Source: Tretioscincus oriximinensis (Eukaryota > Chordata > Lepidosauria > Squamata > Gymnophthalmidae). Taken from it: a stretch of 64,000 nt of DNA. The notes under the pieces are model-generated. The model was not told where the DNA came from, ran no database searches, and saw only the letters and a list, made by a program, of their open reading frames with translations. The stretch lies in contig JAJVDF010000219.1 in assembly GCA_022410635.1 (NCBI GenBank), positions 1,519,770 through 1,583,769 of the forward strand, read 5' to 3'. Position numbers and translations under genes: made by a program. Shown piece after piece: positions 37,129-50,033 of the stretch (within the stretch, counting starts at the first letter, position 1; each line of letters starts with the position of its first letter).

Positions 37129-37181
37129 GTTTGGATGCCAATCCCCCGGCCAGTACTCATGAACTCACCATTCCCAATGAT
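37129..37181 (+). CDS. PCBP3: PCBP3 coding exon: GLDANPPASTHELTIPND
   Basis: This 53 nt exon completes a glycine codon (phase 1) and encodes LDANPPASTHELTIPND, ending in phase 0. HELTIPND is the first strand of KH3. PPASTHELT distinguishes PCBP3 from PCBP2 (which has QTTSHELT). The acceptor is TACACCAG (ends 37128) and the donor is GTGAGT (37182). Confidence 0.97.
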
Positions 37182-37259
37182 GTGAGTATCGTACCTCAAT
37201 ACTCTCACCATACCATTTTAAGTATATTTTACATCTAAACTACTTACGTTTGGGGTTGT

Positions 37260-37540
37260 GGGAGAGATGTTCATTCAGAATATTTTTGTCTCTGTGCTTT
37301 TTCAAACTGGTTGGGAAGAAATGTTTCCTATTTGTAGAAGGATCCCTGCTCCTATACGAAGAGCAGGACATATGAAGGCTTCCTACACTGGCCTTGCTGT
37401 GTTCTACATGCCTGGTTGTGCCACGCTAAGAGAACTGAGAGAAAACAGATCATGTGGCATGTAAAACACAGGAAATTTAGAATATAGCATTTGCACTGCT
37501 TGCAGGAATGCTTCCAAAGTGCAGGAATGATACTTAAAAT
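37260..37540. repeat. Dispersed repeat, family C copy 3
   Basis: GAAATGTTTCCTATTTGTAGAAGGATCCCTGCTCC...GTGTTCTACATGCC...CACTGCTTGCAGGAATGCTTCCAAAGTGCAGGAATG parallels the segments at 13060 and 30640. Confidence 0.4.
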
Positions 37541-38149
37541 CAGTCCATGCAAGGTAAGTATAAGGTAAGTTTAAGAATGGTTCTGGAATGATGTGGGGAT
37601 ATACTGTTTGTCACTGTTTTAAAATGACAATTTTGTACTGTTTTGATTATTGGCTGCCATGAGACCTTCAGGTATGGGGTGGGGTATAAGTATAAATAAA
37701 TACCTACATACACATCTACATACACACACGCATGGACGTACATGCATAGGGAAGCCATTAGCAATGTGAATGCTCTGTTCCTGCCAATCGTTTGGATTAT
37801 TCTCCACAGAAAGTTCGAATTTTATTAAAGTTCAAGGAAAAAAGATTATGTGTTTGGGGGATGAGTTTATACGCAGAATATTTGTTTAGTAACTTGGTGC
37901 TTCTGAGAGTTTTCTCTCTTCAAGAGCCACAACAAGAACAGATTGCAGCTTGCAGACAGCTGCTGAATTATATTTTAGCAAAGTGCCTTTGGCAATGGGG
38001 GAGGGCCCTCTCCAGCGATGGTATTCTCCCAAGATTACTACGTGGCAATCTGATCAAAGGAATTTACTGTCAATTGTAAATTGGGGTGGGAGGAAATCAA
38101 TATAGTCATTTTGAGCTGAAATAGGAAGAAATGAAGGCAATAGTAGTGA

Positions 38150-38325
38150 CAGGTGAAAACTGTTCTGTTTAGAACCCCTTTCTGCTTTGGGTCATTTTCT
38201 GAATTATATCTCAGAGCAGGGACATGCCATTTACATGCTGCCTTAGCTTGCATTAGCATTTGGATGGTAAATCCCTACTCTGAAAAATAATCCAGAATAA
38301 GACCTAGTGGAGAAAGGGTTTAAAA
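38150..38325. mobile_element. Short palindromic MITE, family D
   Basis: GAACCCCTTTCTGC...TCTGAATTATATCTCAGAGCAGGGACATGCC is mirrored by GGTAAATCCCTACTCTGAAAAATAATCCAGAATAAGACC...GGAGAAAGGGTTT. This is the clearest copy of family D; no ORF. Confidence 0.65.
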
Positions 38326-39627
38326 TGCAATTGGATAACTGGTCAGCTCATTCAGATTCAGAATTCCCATTGCCCTTCTCCTCATTTACCTCCCTTTTTC
38401 CTTTTCCTTTAAACCTGCAGATTTCCTCTCTCTTTGTTCCTGTTACCTGTCTTTGCATAGGCCATACATGCCACCAGTTCCTGAAAATCCATAGTTCCCT
38501 ACTCTGGAAGAACTAGGACAGGGCAAAGCACTCTAAAGGGCTTTGGGGAGAATCTAACAGCTAATGGCTTCAGTGTCAGTTGGGGGAGGAACACAATGCA
38601 AGAGAAGAAAAGGAAAGACCATGGATGAATGGGGGAAAATGAGAATGTCACAATGTGATGGAACAAGGGGAGCACCTTGACCAGTAGTTTTCAAACTAAG
38701 GTATGGGTACTCCCATGGGTACAAACCAGGACATTTTGAGGTATTAGGGGGGATCAATAATGGTGAAACACTTAGCCACAGCTATATTAATTACAAAAAA
38801 CTTGCTAATATGGCAATGGGCTGAAAATTGGCATGCAAGGGGAGAAAGACTGACCACCCCAAAATTTGCTATTTATTCGGCTGAACCATAAACCTTAGAG
38901 AGGAAGCCAGTGTTGGTTAAAAAAAAGAAATCTCTAGAACAATGTAATGAGATATAAATTTTGTATTGCATTATCTGTCAGGGATGAGGGGTTCATGTGT
39001 GGGATGTATGTTCTGGACTTCTGTCTAAAAAATATATTTTTAGAAAAAGATAAAGAATGAACTTGCCTAAAATCTCTTTTGCCATGTTCCTTATGGTTGA
39101 TTTTGGCATGTTCCTTGTGATTGATATTCTCAGCCCAACAATGTCCAACTGTCCTGATAAAACAGAACATTTTGTATGTGAGCTATCAGCTTTCATGTTA
39201 GCTTACTTTAAAAGATTTTAAGTATAATGTCTGCTTTAGAAGAAAATAAAACACAAATTAAAAAAGCAAAGTTTTTAAAAACTTTTTTACTGAGTGGTGT
39301 TTAAATATCAGCATAGAATTATCAAGCAACCCATAAAATCTAAATATTTTATTACATTTGTAGTATAATAAGCATTGTGGTGATCAATGTCAATTAAGTG
39401 TCCTACACTGTCGTGGGACATCCCACCTCTGGCCTACAATTATCGTGTATGCGCACCAAGAGATTTGTGTTCCCTTGCCACCGCTTTGCTCAATGATTGA
39501 CTGAACACTGGACGAAGCCAAGGGGATGTGCACTGCCCCAGTCAAACCCAAGCCCACATCTACGGACTTCCCCACTAGTAATGTAATATAGGATATTGTA
39601 GCGTAGCATAGTGCAGCGTAGCATTAT

Positions 39628-39838
39628 ATATACGGTTCGATTCCCCATTTCTCCACAAAAGCCAGCTGGGTGACCTTGGGCCAGTCACAGTTCTTTGAAC
39701 TTTCTCAGACCCACCTACTTCACAGGTTGTCTGTTATGGAGAAAGCAACAAAAGCTATGTGCACTGCCCTATGGTTGGCTGCCCTGAAACCTTCGGATAG
39801 AGGGTGGGATACAAGTACAAATAAATAAATAAATAAAT
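39628..39838 (+). mobile_element. Sauria-type tRNA SINE (5' truncated)
   Basis: It starts just before the B box (GGTTCGATTCCCC) and runs through GCCAGCTGGGTGACCTTGGG, CCCACCTACTTCACAGG and GCCCTGAAACCTTCGGATAG to (AAAT)n. It parallels 5681-5950 without the A-box end. Confidence 0.82.
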
Positions 39839-40057
39839 AATATAAGGTACTGTACCATAACATAATATAAAATTATCCATCATAATTGATAAAGCTACCT
39901 AAAGTATTAACAGCTAAAGTCATGGAGGCTACAGCATATTCCACTACACCAGAGCTTTCTTCCAAATGGATTACTTAAAGCCCATCACCACATGGGGCAC
40001 GAGAACCTCATAGGGAGGCAGCCAAAGATTATTAGAATGGATGTCTATGAATTTAGG

Positions 40058-40207
40058 CTACATCCCCACATCATTTATTTATTTCACTATAACTGGATAT
40101 TCCACTATAAAGCATTGTGGAGACGGATTTAATCCAGAATATCCATGTTTTATTTTGGAATATCCAGTTATAGTGGAATAAATAAGTGACGTGGGGATGC
40201 AGCCTTA
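40058..40207. mobile_element. Palindromic MITE, intact reference copy
   Basis: The left arm AGGCTACATCCCCACATCA...ACTATAACTGGATATTCCA and the right arm TGGAATATCCAGTTATAGT...GTGACGTGGGGATGCAGCCT are near-perfect inverted repeats of about 50 bp in a 150 bp element. This copy defines the target interrupted at 11030. No transposase. Confidence 0.82.
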
Positions 40208-40408
40208 GAAAACCCTTTTTCAGGAAGTCGGAAAACTGATGAAAAATTGTGGTCTCATCTAGGAGAACTTTTCTTATGGTCTTATTTAGGTAATACTTCC
40301 AAGTGGAAATGACAGGCAGGATGCCTCTAAAAGCTATTTGCAGAGACTTGATAACAGGTGAAGCTTTTGCTTGAGCTCCCCAAAAGTAAATGGTAGCCTC
40401 ATCCAGAA

Positions 40409-41100
40409 GGAACGTTTGAGAGGTGATCTGATTGAAGTGTACAAAATCATGCATGGGATAGACAGGGTGAATAGAGAAAAAATGTTTTCTCTCTCCCACA
40501 ACACTAGGGCCAGGGGGCACTCCTTGAAACTGTTGGGTAGAAAAGTGAGAACAGACAAAGGAAAGTATTTTTTCACCCAGAGGGTGATCGGCCTGTGGAA
40601 TTTGCTTCCTGAAGAGGTAGTGGTAGCTAACAGCTTGGATAGTTTCAAGACAGGACTAGACAGGTTTATGGACACCAAGGGTATAAATGGATACTAGGTT
40701 TGATGTCTGGATGTTGCCTGTGGGATGGAGCAACAGGCAGGACTCCTGAAATACCATTTGCAGGGAATCATGAACAGGAGCATATTTTGCTTTCCTCTGT
40801 TCGGACTGCCCAGACGCATCTGGTGGGCCTCTGTGTGAGGCAGAATGCTGGACTTGATGGGCTGTGGCGTGATCCAGTATGACTCTTCTTATGTTCTTAT
40901 GTTCTTCCCTTGTGTTTCTTATTATATGCATAAATGCCAATGTGCCAATGAATGCCTAGGTGCTGCTTCCAGGTAAGAAGAGAAAGGCAGGGTGCCTCTA
41001 AATTTGCTGGGAAGGTGAGAGTAAATAAACATTTTGTCTTTGTCTTCCGCATCAGATGCCCAGAAGCAATTAGTATGCTTCTGTGTATGATAGGACGCTG
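40409..41100 (+). mobile_element. CR1 LINE 3' end, plus neighbouring older CR1 piece
   Basis: The frame reads ERLRGDLIEVYKIMHGIDRV, then TQRVIGLWNLLPEEVVVA and SFKTGLDRFMD, the C-terminus of the CR1 reverse transcriptase protein. A 3' UTR follows (GGGCTGTGGCGTGATCCAG) and ends in TTCTTATGTTCTTATGTTCTT at about 40885-40908, the CR1 tail. A more diverged CR1 3' piece follows at about 40955-41100. Another old piece lies just upstream (about 40280-40408). Confidence 0.85.
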
Positions 41101-41319
41101 CAATTATAAAAGAATTAATAAATCCACCTTCTACCTAAATCGCCTATGATGAATTCAACATTTAAATTTTTAATGATGTTTAAATGGTTCCTATAGGCTA
41201 ATTGGAAACAATAGTTCAACCATCCTAATCTTAAATACCGCAAATACTTATAAATAAATTTTAAGAACGGTGGAGACCTTTTACTAAACACGATAGGATT
41301 TAGACAAAGGCTAAGGTGC

Positions 41320-41715
41320 TATTGCACAGATTCACTGATCCAGCTTAGGGAGCTGACAGTTCCATATTGTTTCCCTGGGATTGTTATAACAGCTTCATAA
41401 AATGGACTGCCATTGGAACCCATTAGCATGTTCAACATGTAGCACCATTTAACCTGCTACAGCACACTCAGTTAGCAGAGGCAAATTTCACATCGGTCAG
41501 ATCTGCACCGAATTTCAGTGAAGTGGTAATGATGTTGTTGCAATCCCTGAATCCGGAGTGTCTTCAAAGAGGAGAATGCAAGCTTGCAACTTCAAACCCA
41601 GCTTCAGAAGCATTGATTGACTGTTGATGTCATGTGCAATTGTTCCAATTCTAGTTTGAATCAAGCTGCTTAATGGAAACATATATGGTTGGAGCTAATC
41701 CACATTAACAAAAGT
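41320..41715. repeat. Dispersed repeat, family E copy 3
   Basis: It includes GGAGTGTCTTCAAAGAGG, GCTTGCAACTTCAAACCCAGCTTC, TTGAATCAAGCTGCTTAATGG and GGAGCTAATCCACATTAAC, in the order found at 27000 and 34990. This copy appears to preserve more of the left side. Confidence 0.55.
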
Positions 41716-41934
41716 ATCTACCTTTTAACATGGACTGCAAACATGGACTGAGTTAGAAATTATGAATCTGCTTTACAAATTAAAAACCAGATTGATAGAC
41801 CACCCTTAAGTTATCTCAAATCGGGTAGAATTTGAAGAAGTCCTCTCAAAATCTACCATTGTCTGCACTTGCATAAGGGTAGCATCGCCATATCCTGAAG
41901 TATAAATCAGCATAAGGCCCAATACAGAATGGGC

Positions 41935-42045
41935 TTTGGCCTGAATTAGAATTTCTAGCAAGAGGGTCTTGGATTTTGAAGACTAAGAGAAGGGTGGAAA
42001 GTTGGCAACATGAGCTTTCATAGACTACGTCCTTCTTCAGATGCA
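41935..42045 (+). repeat. Old single unit of the palindromic repeat family
   Basis: GAAGACTAAGAGAAGGGTGG...AACATGAGCTTTCATAGACTACGTCCTTCTTCAGATGC keeps the unit order (AGACTAA, GCTTTCRTAGAC, CTTCTTCAGATGC), but no inverted arm is evident. A reversed CR1 remnant follows at about 42080-42215. Confidence 0.5.
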
Positions 42046-43499
42046 AGTTAGTTTCCCTGCCATCACTTCTCACAACTCTCTGAAAATGGCCTTTAGAGGT
42101 AACTTGCCAGCCCCTCCAACCTAAATGCAGTACCTAAGCATTCATTCCATTGGACATTGATACTCTATCCTTCATGACTTAAGAGGAGGCTTGCTAGATC
42201 AGGCCATAGCTTGTTGCCACCTCTTCTCACAGAAGCTTTGCTTCACTCAGTTTGAGGTCATGAACCCAACTGAAAATAACTAATATATTACGTTTCTAAG
42301 GAACACAGTGATTTTCTTTTTTCTGGTAAAGGAGCATGTCAAAGCCCACATTCACACCAATAACATCTAACGAGAACTAGGAGTTCCTTTAAATGCTGAG
42401 CCTTGTCAGCCTATTTACTCCCTTTCAAAATAGCTGGGAGGTCACATTAATCTAAGCTTCATAGCTGATGGTATTTTTATGGTAGGGAACTTGGACTGCT
42501 CCTCTGCTTTACAAGGAAAGTAAAATATGATAAACTCTTGATTCCACAAATATAGCAATAAATTCTCGTTGTTCATGATTATCTGAGGTGAGTCTCCAGA
42601 TGTAAATAAACCCCATTTAATGCTTTGCTATTTTTTATGCTGGATAGAATATATGGTGGGCCTCTCATCAGCCATCCTGCCCTTACTGAATGGGGTTCAC
42701 CAGATATTACTAACTTCAGATTTGGGAACATTTTCATAGTTGTTGTGTAGTGAAGCAGTACCAGTAAAATGCTTTAACAAATTTCTGAAACAATTTTCCT
42801 CCATACCCACCTCTCTGTCTCTCTCTCACACACACACATGCACATACATGCACGCACGCATGCACAAACAAAAATGTGCACAAACAAAAACCATGTGTTC
42901 AGTTTGCAATCAAAGCAAATATTTCAATATCATTTCTATTTTTATTTTGTATACCACTTTTAAAAAAAAAAGTGCCCATGCCAAATGCCTGTTTATTTGG
43001 TTTATCCAGACAACCATTTAATCCAACAATAAAGTGTGCATATTTCAATGCATTCACACAAATTACTTGATTGAAAAGTTTGGGTTCGCAACCAGGAGAC
43101 TGATTCAGTCTGATCTAATGTAAACAGCTGCATGTAAACAAACAATTTGGTATAAACAGCTGCTAATTTAACCATTCAAATTCATTACCATATGCAAACT
43201 GAATTTTGCACAGAGAAAAAAATGGATGAAAAAGAAATATCACAGAAAAAGGAAAAATGAATTGTGTAGCACAGTTCCAGTCTTGATTTTTAGAAAATGT
43301 AGTCTGCAACAAGGCTCACTATAAAAANTAATGCACTGTACATGTAAGCCTGTGCCTATTTGAAATAGCTTGTGATGTGTATTTTGATCCTGTGTGTATT
43401 TTGATACAGGGGTTGGGTGAATTTGTTATAATGAAATATTATTATCGTGAAACCCATTGCAACCAACATTACTGTTATGGGCATTCTGCCAGGACCTTC

Positions 43500-43700
43500 A
43501 AATTTGTTTGTTGTACCAATGCATCACATCGCTCCTCGACCTTATCGCACGCAGTCCGAGGCGTTTTTTTTTACTCACAGCAGTCTATGGAAACAACTGC
43601 CGCGTTCTCAGTTGTTTCATCCTCCTACATCAAATGAATGCACATGCATGTGCGCCGCCACAAATNCGAGAGGCCGGGTCTATCCGGACCTATGCTTGAA
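43500..43700. other. CpG-enriched patch near the KH3 exon
   Basis: Against a CpG-poor background, this stretch has clustered CG dinucleotides (ATCGCTCCTCGACCTTATCGCACGC, GTCCGAGGCG, GCCGCCACAAATNCGAGAGGCCGGG, TATCCGGACC). I recognise no repeat family or coding frame. It may be a young insertion not yet depleted of CpG, or a regulatory element. Confidence 0.4.
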
Positions 43701-43905
43701 CATCCCAGCAATAGTTTATTCCAAGATAAGTAGCATTTACTGCAAGATGACTGCTCAAAAACAGTTAAGCCTCACTTAAGAAAGACCAGAGTGAAAGAGA
43801 AAAGTAGCATTTTTAGGTTCTTCCATAACACTATTTTAAGACAATAAAAGAGATCTTTACTATGACAATCCAACTGGTGAAATTATCCCATGGCTTTCTT
43901 CATAG

Positions 43906-45048
<1,143 letters not shown>

Positions 45049-45085
45049 GCTGACGTCTGAGGTCACTGGAATGGGTGCACTCTAA
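45049..45085 (+). CDS. PCBP3: PCBP3 terminal coding exon with stop
   Basis: The first base completes AGG (Arg), followed by LTSEVTGMGAL and TAA at 45083-45085. This is the C-terminal tail of PCBP3 (family ending SEVTGMG-), while PCBP2 ends SETGGMGSS. The acceptor is CTATTTTAG (ends 45048). With the other ten exons it gives 927 nt of coding sequence in the window (308 residues plus stop) with no frame disruption. Confidence 0.97.
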
Positions 45086-45942
45086 TTTCTGCCCATCATT
45101 CTTCACTCTCCATCTTCTGACCCTTTCAAGCCAATGCAATTTCACCCAGCTTCTACTATCTGTATATTTACTGCTTCAACGACACTCCTTATCTCTTTGC
45201 ATTTATTTCCTTTCCTTTAATAACAAATATATGTATATAAATATATATATATGTATACGTGCACATACTGATTATGTTTCTTTATAAGTTGCATCTGTTT
45301 CTGGGTTTTTAATTTATGCTCCAGACCACTCTGTGTTTCAGTTGTACAGTGTTAATTATTTTTAAATAGNTTTTGCCTGGGGTTCCCTTGGTAAGACTTC
45401 ATGAGAAGGTTGGTCTCAATAGTTCGATTTTGCTGAGATAGCTGTCTTAGCTTTTATCTTACACCTTTGCAGCAGTAGTGCTGAGATCTGGCCTCACCTA
45501 GAGATGTAATTGCTTTGAATAGTTATTTCTCTTAATTAAGCCATTACGCCATTCATTTTTGAACCCTGCTTTTCCTTGGCTCATCCTTAAAAAACATTTG
45601 GATTTATGTCCTGAGAATGTGGCATGACTTGTCCAATTTCATATTGGAAGCAGAAAGACACTGGAGCCAACATGTGACATTGGAAGGTCCCAGTTGGCTC
45701 CTATATGGTCTATCCTGCTTCCAATGTGGCACAGCCAAAGTAAGCCATTTTAGTTACCAAGCAGAGAACAATGTTTCTTTAAAAACAGAATTATTTCCTA
45801 GAAATGAAGATCGTGAAATTTAAAGTGTGGCAGGAACAGCTGAAAGTATTCTTACAACAATCCACAGACTTTTGGATTTCGCTCTGTGAGCCTGTTCTGT
45901 TGCCATTGTTTGTATTCAATAAAAGTCTGTGCAGCTCTGCTA
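45086..45942 (+). other. PCBP3: PCBP3 3' UTR and poly(A) signal
   Basis: Noncoding sequence continues from the stop codon. A canonical AATAAA at 45918-45923 (context TTCAATAAAAGTC) is followed by TGTG-rich sequence, a plausible cleavage region about 20 bases on. It includes (TA)n-rich DNA at 45225-45256 and one N at 45370. The end is inferred from the signal alone; transcripts could extend further. Confidence 0.65.
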
Positions 45943-46314
45943 GTAACAAGCTCTGACTTTCGTATCTTGTTTTCCTTACTGGACTTTTCCTAGACAGGGT
46001 TTAACTCATTTACTTCCTCTCTTCCTTTCCTACTTCACGCATTGCTTTGACGATCTTGGGTCTAATGAATGCATCCTCATTCACCATTCCCAATAAGAAG
46101 AAAATACATATCCCCAAATATTGCTGTGTTGCAAATTCTGGAAGCCAAAATCTGGAAGAAGCTGTTCAAGCAGACATCCCAACTACAGGACTAGTCAGCA
46201 TTTTGCTGCTTCTTAGCCCCAATTCGGAATAAGATATTTCCATCACTTTGATAATCAAGGACAACATGCGTAATAGAAACCCCAGAATTTCCTGGTAGTA
46301 GCTACATGATGATG

Positions 46315-47115
46315 ATATTTATTTATTTATTTGTACTTTCTACCCCACCCTATACCCAAAGGTCTCAAGGCAGCCAACCATAAAACAACAATGCAAATTT
46401 GACATAATTAAAACAGCATAAAACAATATCTAAAAGTGGGAAGAAAAATGACATTTCTTCAGCCAAATCCAGGTGAAAGAAGTGCGTCTTCAAAGGTCTC
46501 CTAAAGGAATACAACAATGATGACTGATATACCTCAAGGGGGAGACTATTCCATTAACTGGGGGCAATCACTGAGAAGGCCCTACCCCAGGTTCCCACTC
46601 CATTGGCTGTTGAATGGAGTGGTACAACCAAAATAGTCTCCCCTGCAGCTCTTAAGTCATGGGTAGGTTGATATGGGAGAAGGCATTCCATTAGATATTT
46701 GGGGGCCAAGTTCTTTATAAGTTAACACTTTGAATTGGACTCAATGGCAGATTGGCAGCCAGTGCAGCTCTTTCAAGGCTGGAGTGATGTGTATCCGGCC
46801 AGTTATTCCAGTCAGCACCAGCTGCAGTTTTCAAACCATTTTCAGGGGCAGCCCTATATAGGCACATAGTCTAATCTGGAAGTTACCAGAGCATAGATTA
46901 CTGAGGCTTAAATCATCCCTGTTCAGAAGTGGCCACTGGCACCACCTGGTTTTCATGTGTCAGTGCAAAGTCCAAAAACACCCCCAGATTTCGCACCTGT
47001 CCATTATAGGGCAATTTTATCCCATCAAGGACAGAGTGCCTCCCCACTGCATGAACCTGGGATGCTCTAGCACACAGCACCTCCTTCTTGCCTGGTCATC
47101 TCCCAATTCCAAAAG
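46315..47115 (-). mobile_element. L2-clade LINE, reverse-transcriptase C-terminus and 3' UTR
   Basis: The + strand begins with the reversed tail (TTTATTTATTTGTACTTTCTACCCC...CCAAAGGTCTCAAGG). Read on the minus strand, the upstream part decodes VRNLGVFLDFALTHENQ near 47000-46950, a match to the RSLGVLLD segment after the RT domain in L2-clade LINEs. Further 3' come CAGTGCAGCTCTTTCAAGGC and GGGCCAAGTTCTTTATAAG, reversed L2 coding sequence. Frame broken. Confidence 0.75.
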
Positions 47116-47139
47116 GAGACCACAGCTTCCATAGGAGCA

Positions 47140-47520
47140 CNATCCATGCCAACTGGGAAATCCTCCAGTCTTCAGATCAGGCTTTTCTTTTCTCTGTTAA
47201 AAAAGGTGGTATGGCATGCATGCATGGGAACAGGCAGAAAAAAGGTGAGAATTTGCCCAAGATTTGAGTCAAGGCATCAACATTTGGCTGAGGTTCTAGG
47301 CAAGACATGTGCAATGGAGCTCAGATATACAGGAAGAGGGGGAAGAGCAACCGCAATCTGGAGACTATGTATATGAGTTCTTGGGTGTGCAATGCAATGG
47401 GAATACAATTCCCCATGGATACATCAGCTCCTCACTGTGGTAATGCAGAAAACATGAGGACAAGCAGGCAACTCAGTTATTCAAGATTTAAAATAAATTT
47501 CTGATTTAAACAGCTTATCT
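47140..47520 (-). repeat. Dispersed repeat, family F
   Basis: On the minus strand it parallels 59590-59867 and 60805-61100: GGGGAATTGTATTCCCATT, CACCCAAG, CATTGCACATG, CTGCCTGTTCC and CCATACCACCTTTTTTAACAG appear in the same order. The copy is useful because it shows the natural sequence beyond CCATACCAC, which only the second copy of the 1215 bp tandem repeat continues. Confidence 0.65.
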
Positions 47521-48629
47521 GGAGGGAGTTTAAAAATCGTAGTCATTAGAAGTCAAAATAATGTGCTTAGAGGTTCAAGTCAGTCACTTCTGCCTTTTTA
47601 TACTAGTATGTTGTCTTTTGTGTTAGGATAGGGCTCCTTCTCTCAGAACAAGCAATCCATTCCTAGCTGGATAAATTGTTACTGAAGTATAACAATGCTG
47701 TGGATACTCCATCTATCCACAGTCAGATTGTCTATTCTACTCTTCAGTTTTCATGGCTATTCTTTAAACAACACCAAGCGTTCAAAAATTCAGGAAACTT
47801 TGTTCAGGAAAACAATTAGCAATGTGATTATTCTCAATCAAAATGTGAAAGTATCCTAAGGCAACCTACAATACATTGCTATTTGAAATTAATTCCAGAA
47901 TTATTTTGAAATTCAGTCAAATTGGGATTAGGAATTACAATAAATTCCAGAAACTAGAAAAATGGATGCGATCAATAATCTACATCTTCCGTGAAAATAG
48001 GTAGNAATTAAAAGAAGTCTATGAATGTAAACACTTTGTATACATCATAGCTTTCAATGTCAGGAGATATTGGGGTTCAATTAATCAGAATTATCTACTA
48101 AAACAGTTCCCTGATAATCTCTGATGCCTCAGGTATATGNCAATTTTAAGACTGTTGCAACAGGTATGTATTAGCTTTTACGTTCTACACAAATAGGCAG
48201 AAATGTTTTTTAAATGTTGCAAAATACACATATAGCATGGCTTAAGGGAAGCATTTTCCCTCTATGGCTCATTGCACCATCTTCCAATGGCATCTGTCAG
48301 TTATCAGAACACCTTACACCCTCTTCAGGCACCTAGAGGTGAAAATACAAAAAATATGCACAAAAAGCAGGCATCCTGGTTGAGATGTCATTGATGGATT
48401 TATGATTCAAAGATGGAGACACAGAAGTGTTCAGTGATACCATGAGGAGATGGTTCATGAGCACATGTGTAACCAGCTTGACCAATGAGGCATACTTAGG
48501 GCTCCCCTAGCATGGATCAGATTCCATCTCAAGCAGACAAGACCACTCTAGTGAATACAGTCATCTGCCATCTGCAAATACTGAGATTTAAAAGTATGTT
48601 ACACAGATCTTAATCCAGTTTTATGACTT

Positions 48630-49200
48630 GATTATTTATTTATTTTTTATTTATTTATTTATTTATACTTATACCCCGCCCTATACCCGAAGGTCTCAGG
48701 GCGGTAAAAACAGTAAAACATCACTACAAAAATTAAAAAAAAGCATAAAACAATATTAAAAGTAGGGATAGAGATGGCATTTCTTCAGAGGTTTTTATAC
48801 TGACAAACATTAGAGGTTTTTATACTGACAAACAAATCCTTATTCTACTTAGGTCCCAAATATCTAAAGGAACTTCTTTTTCCATACAGAATTGAGATCA
48901 TCGGGATATTTTCTTCTGGCAATATTATCCCTCAACGAGTGTTTGAGGACAGTTGCTAGAAACAGGGATTTCTCAATAACCCTTCTATGGAGAAATCTTT
49001 AGTGGAGAATTGCCAGTGTCCTAGTGAAATTGCATTCCAAACCCCTAGTGAAATAGAATTTCCTTACCAAGACATTTAAGAAGGAGGTCATTTGATTTGT
49101 CCATCTTTCTCTTCTTCAGTAATCTAGTATTTTATAAATGGTTTAACCTCTTAATATATATTTATAATTTACTTTTTTATTTTGTACATTGCTCAACCCT
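48630..49200. mobile_element. L2-clade LINE fragments in both orientations
   Basis: 48633-48775 is the reversed L2 tail (TTTATACTTATACCCCGCCCTATACCCGAAGGTCTCAGGGCGG). From about 48840 the + strand reads GPKYLKELLFPYRIEIIGIF with stops further on, a decayed L2 C-terminal segment in the forward direction. They are two separate insertions. Confidence 0.6.
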
Positions 49201-50033
49201 TAGATGAATCATGACATTTCAAAAGAATTTAAAACAATACACTTCAAGTTCAAAAAAAGCTGAGAAACCTGGGTGGCATCATTTTTTGTGCTTGTTCTTA
49301 CATGCTTATTTCTTTTATAATCTACAGTTATGTGTGAAAAATTGTAGANGGATAGGTGGATAGCTGAAATATTTCTGCAAAAAATGAATATAAATAGGTA
49401 GATTCAGTGAAGATAGGCAAGAGCAGGTAGATGACTTTTTTCACTCTGTGCCTTGGGATCATATAAAGCAGGGATGGAGAAACTGTGGCCCATGTGCCAA
49501 GAGCAGCCCACGGAGCCCTTTGATCTGGCCCGAGATGTTTGCTAACCATACCCACTGGATCCCCACTGTCCCACCGTGGCCACATGCCCTGCCACTTAAA
49601 AAAAATAATTTTGTTGGCTGTGCCACATGTATCAGGGCCAGACAGTGTCAGGCTGGCAAGCTGCAGCCTCATCTCCTTGCCTAGCCCCACCATGAGCAAA
49701 GAAGCACACTCCCCTCATGAGGCAGGGGAAGACAAGGCTGCTGAATTGGAGCACAGGGCTTGCCAGCCTGACACTTCCAGGCAAACGTCGCAGTTGCACA
49801 AATGTGCAGCGAGGCAGAGAAGGTTGGAAGCAGCAAAGGAACTCCAGTAGCAGCTTCGTCTTTCCCCACCCTGTGGTGGTGACCAAAGAGTGCTTCTTCG
49901 CTCATGGGGGTCAGAAAGGGGGGAGGAAAACAGGGATGACAAGGCTGCTGGGAGTTGTCACCCCTGCTTTTCCCTGGGGATGAGTAAGACTGGAGGAAGG
50001 AGAGGGGAAGAATCTCAGTAGAGGAACNAAACT

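Larger units (their letters stand above)
37182..43905 (+). other. PCBP3: PCBP3 intron
   Basis: A 6.7 kb intron from GTGAGT to TTTCTTCATAG. It contains a family C repeat (37260-37540), a SINE tail stub (37650-37700), a MITE (38150-38325), a Sauria-type SINE (39628-39838), a palindromic MITE (40058-40207), CR1 3' ends (40409-41100), a family E copy (41320-41715), an old palindromic-unit remnant (about 41935-42045), (CA)n (42822-42870) and a CpG-enriched patch (43500-43700). From 38330 to 39590 I see nothing assignable. Confidence 0.85.
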
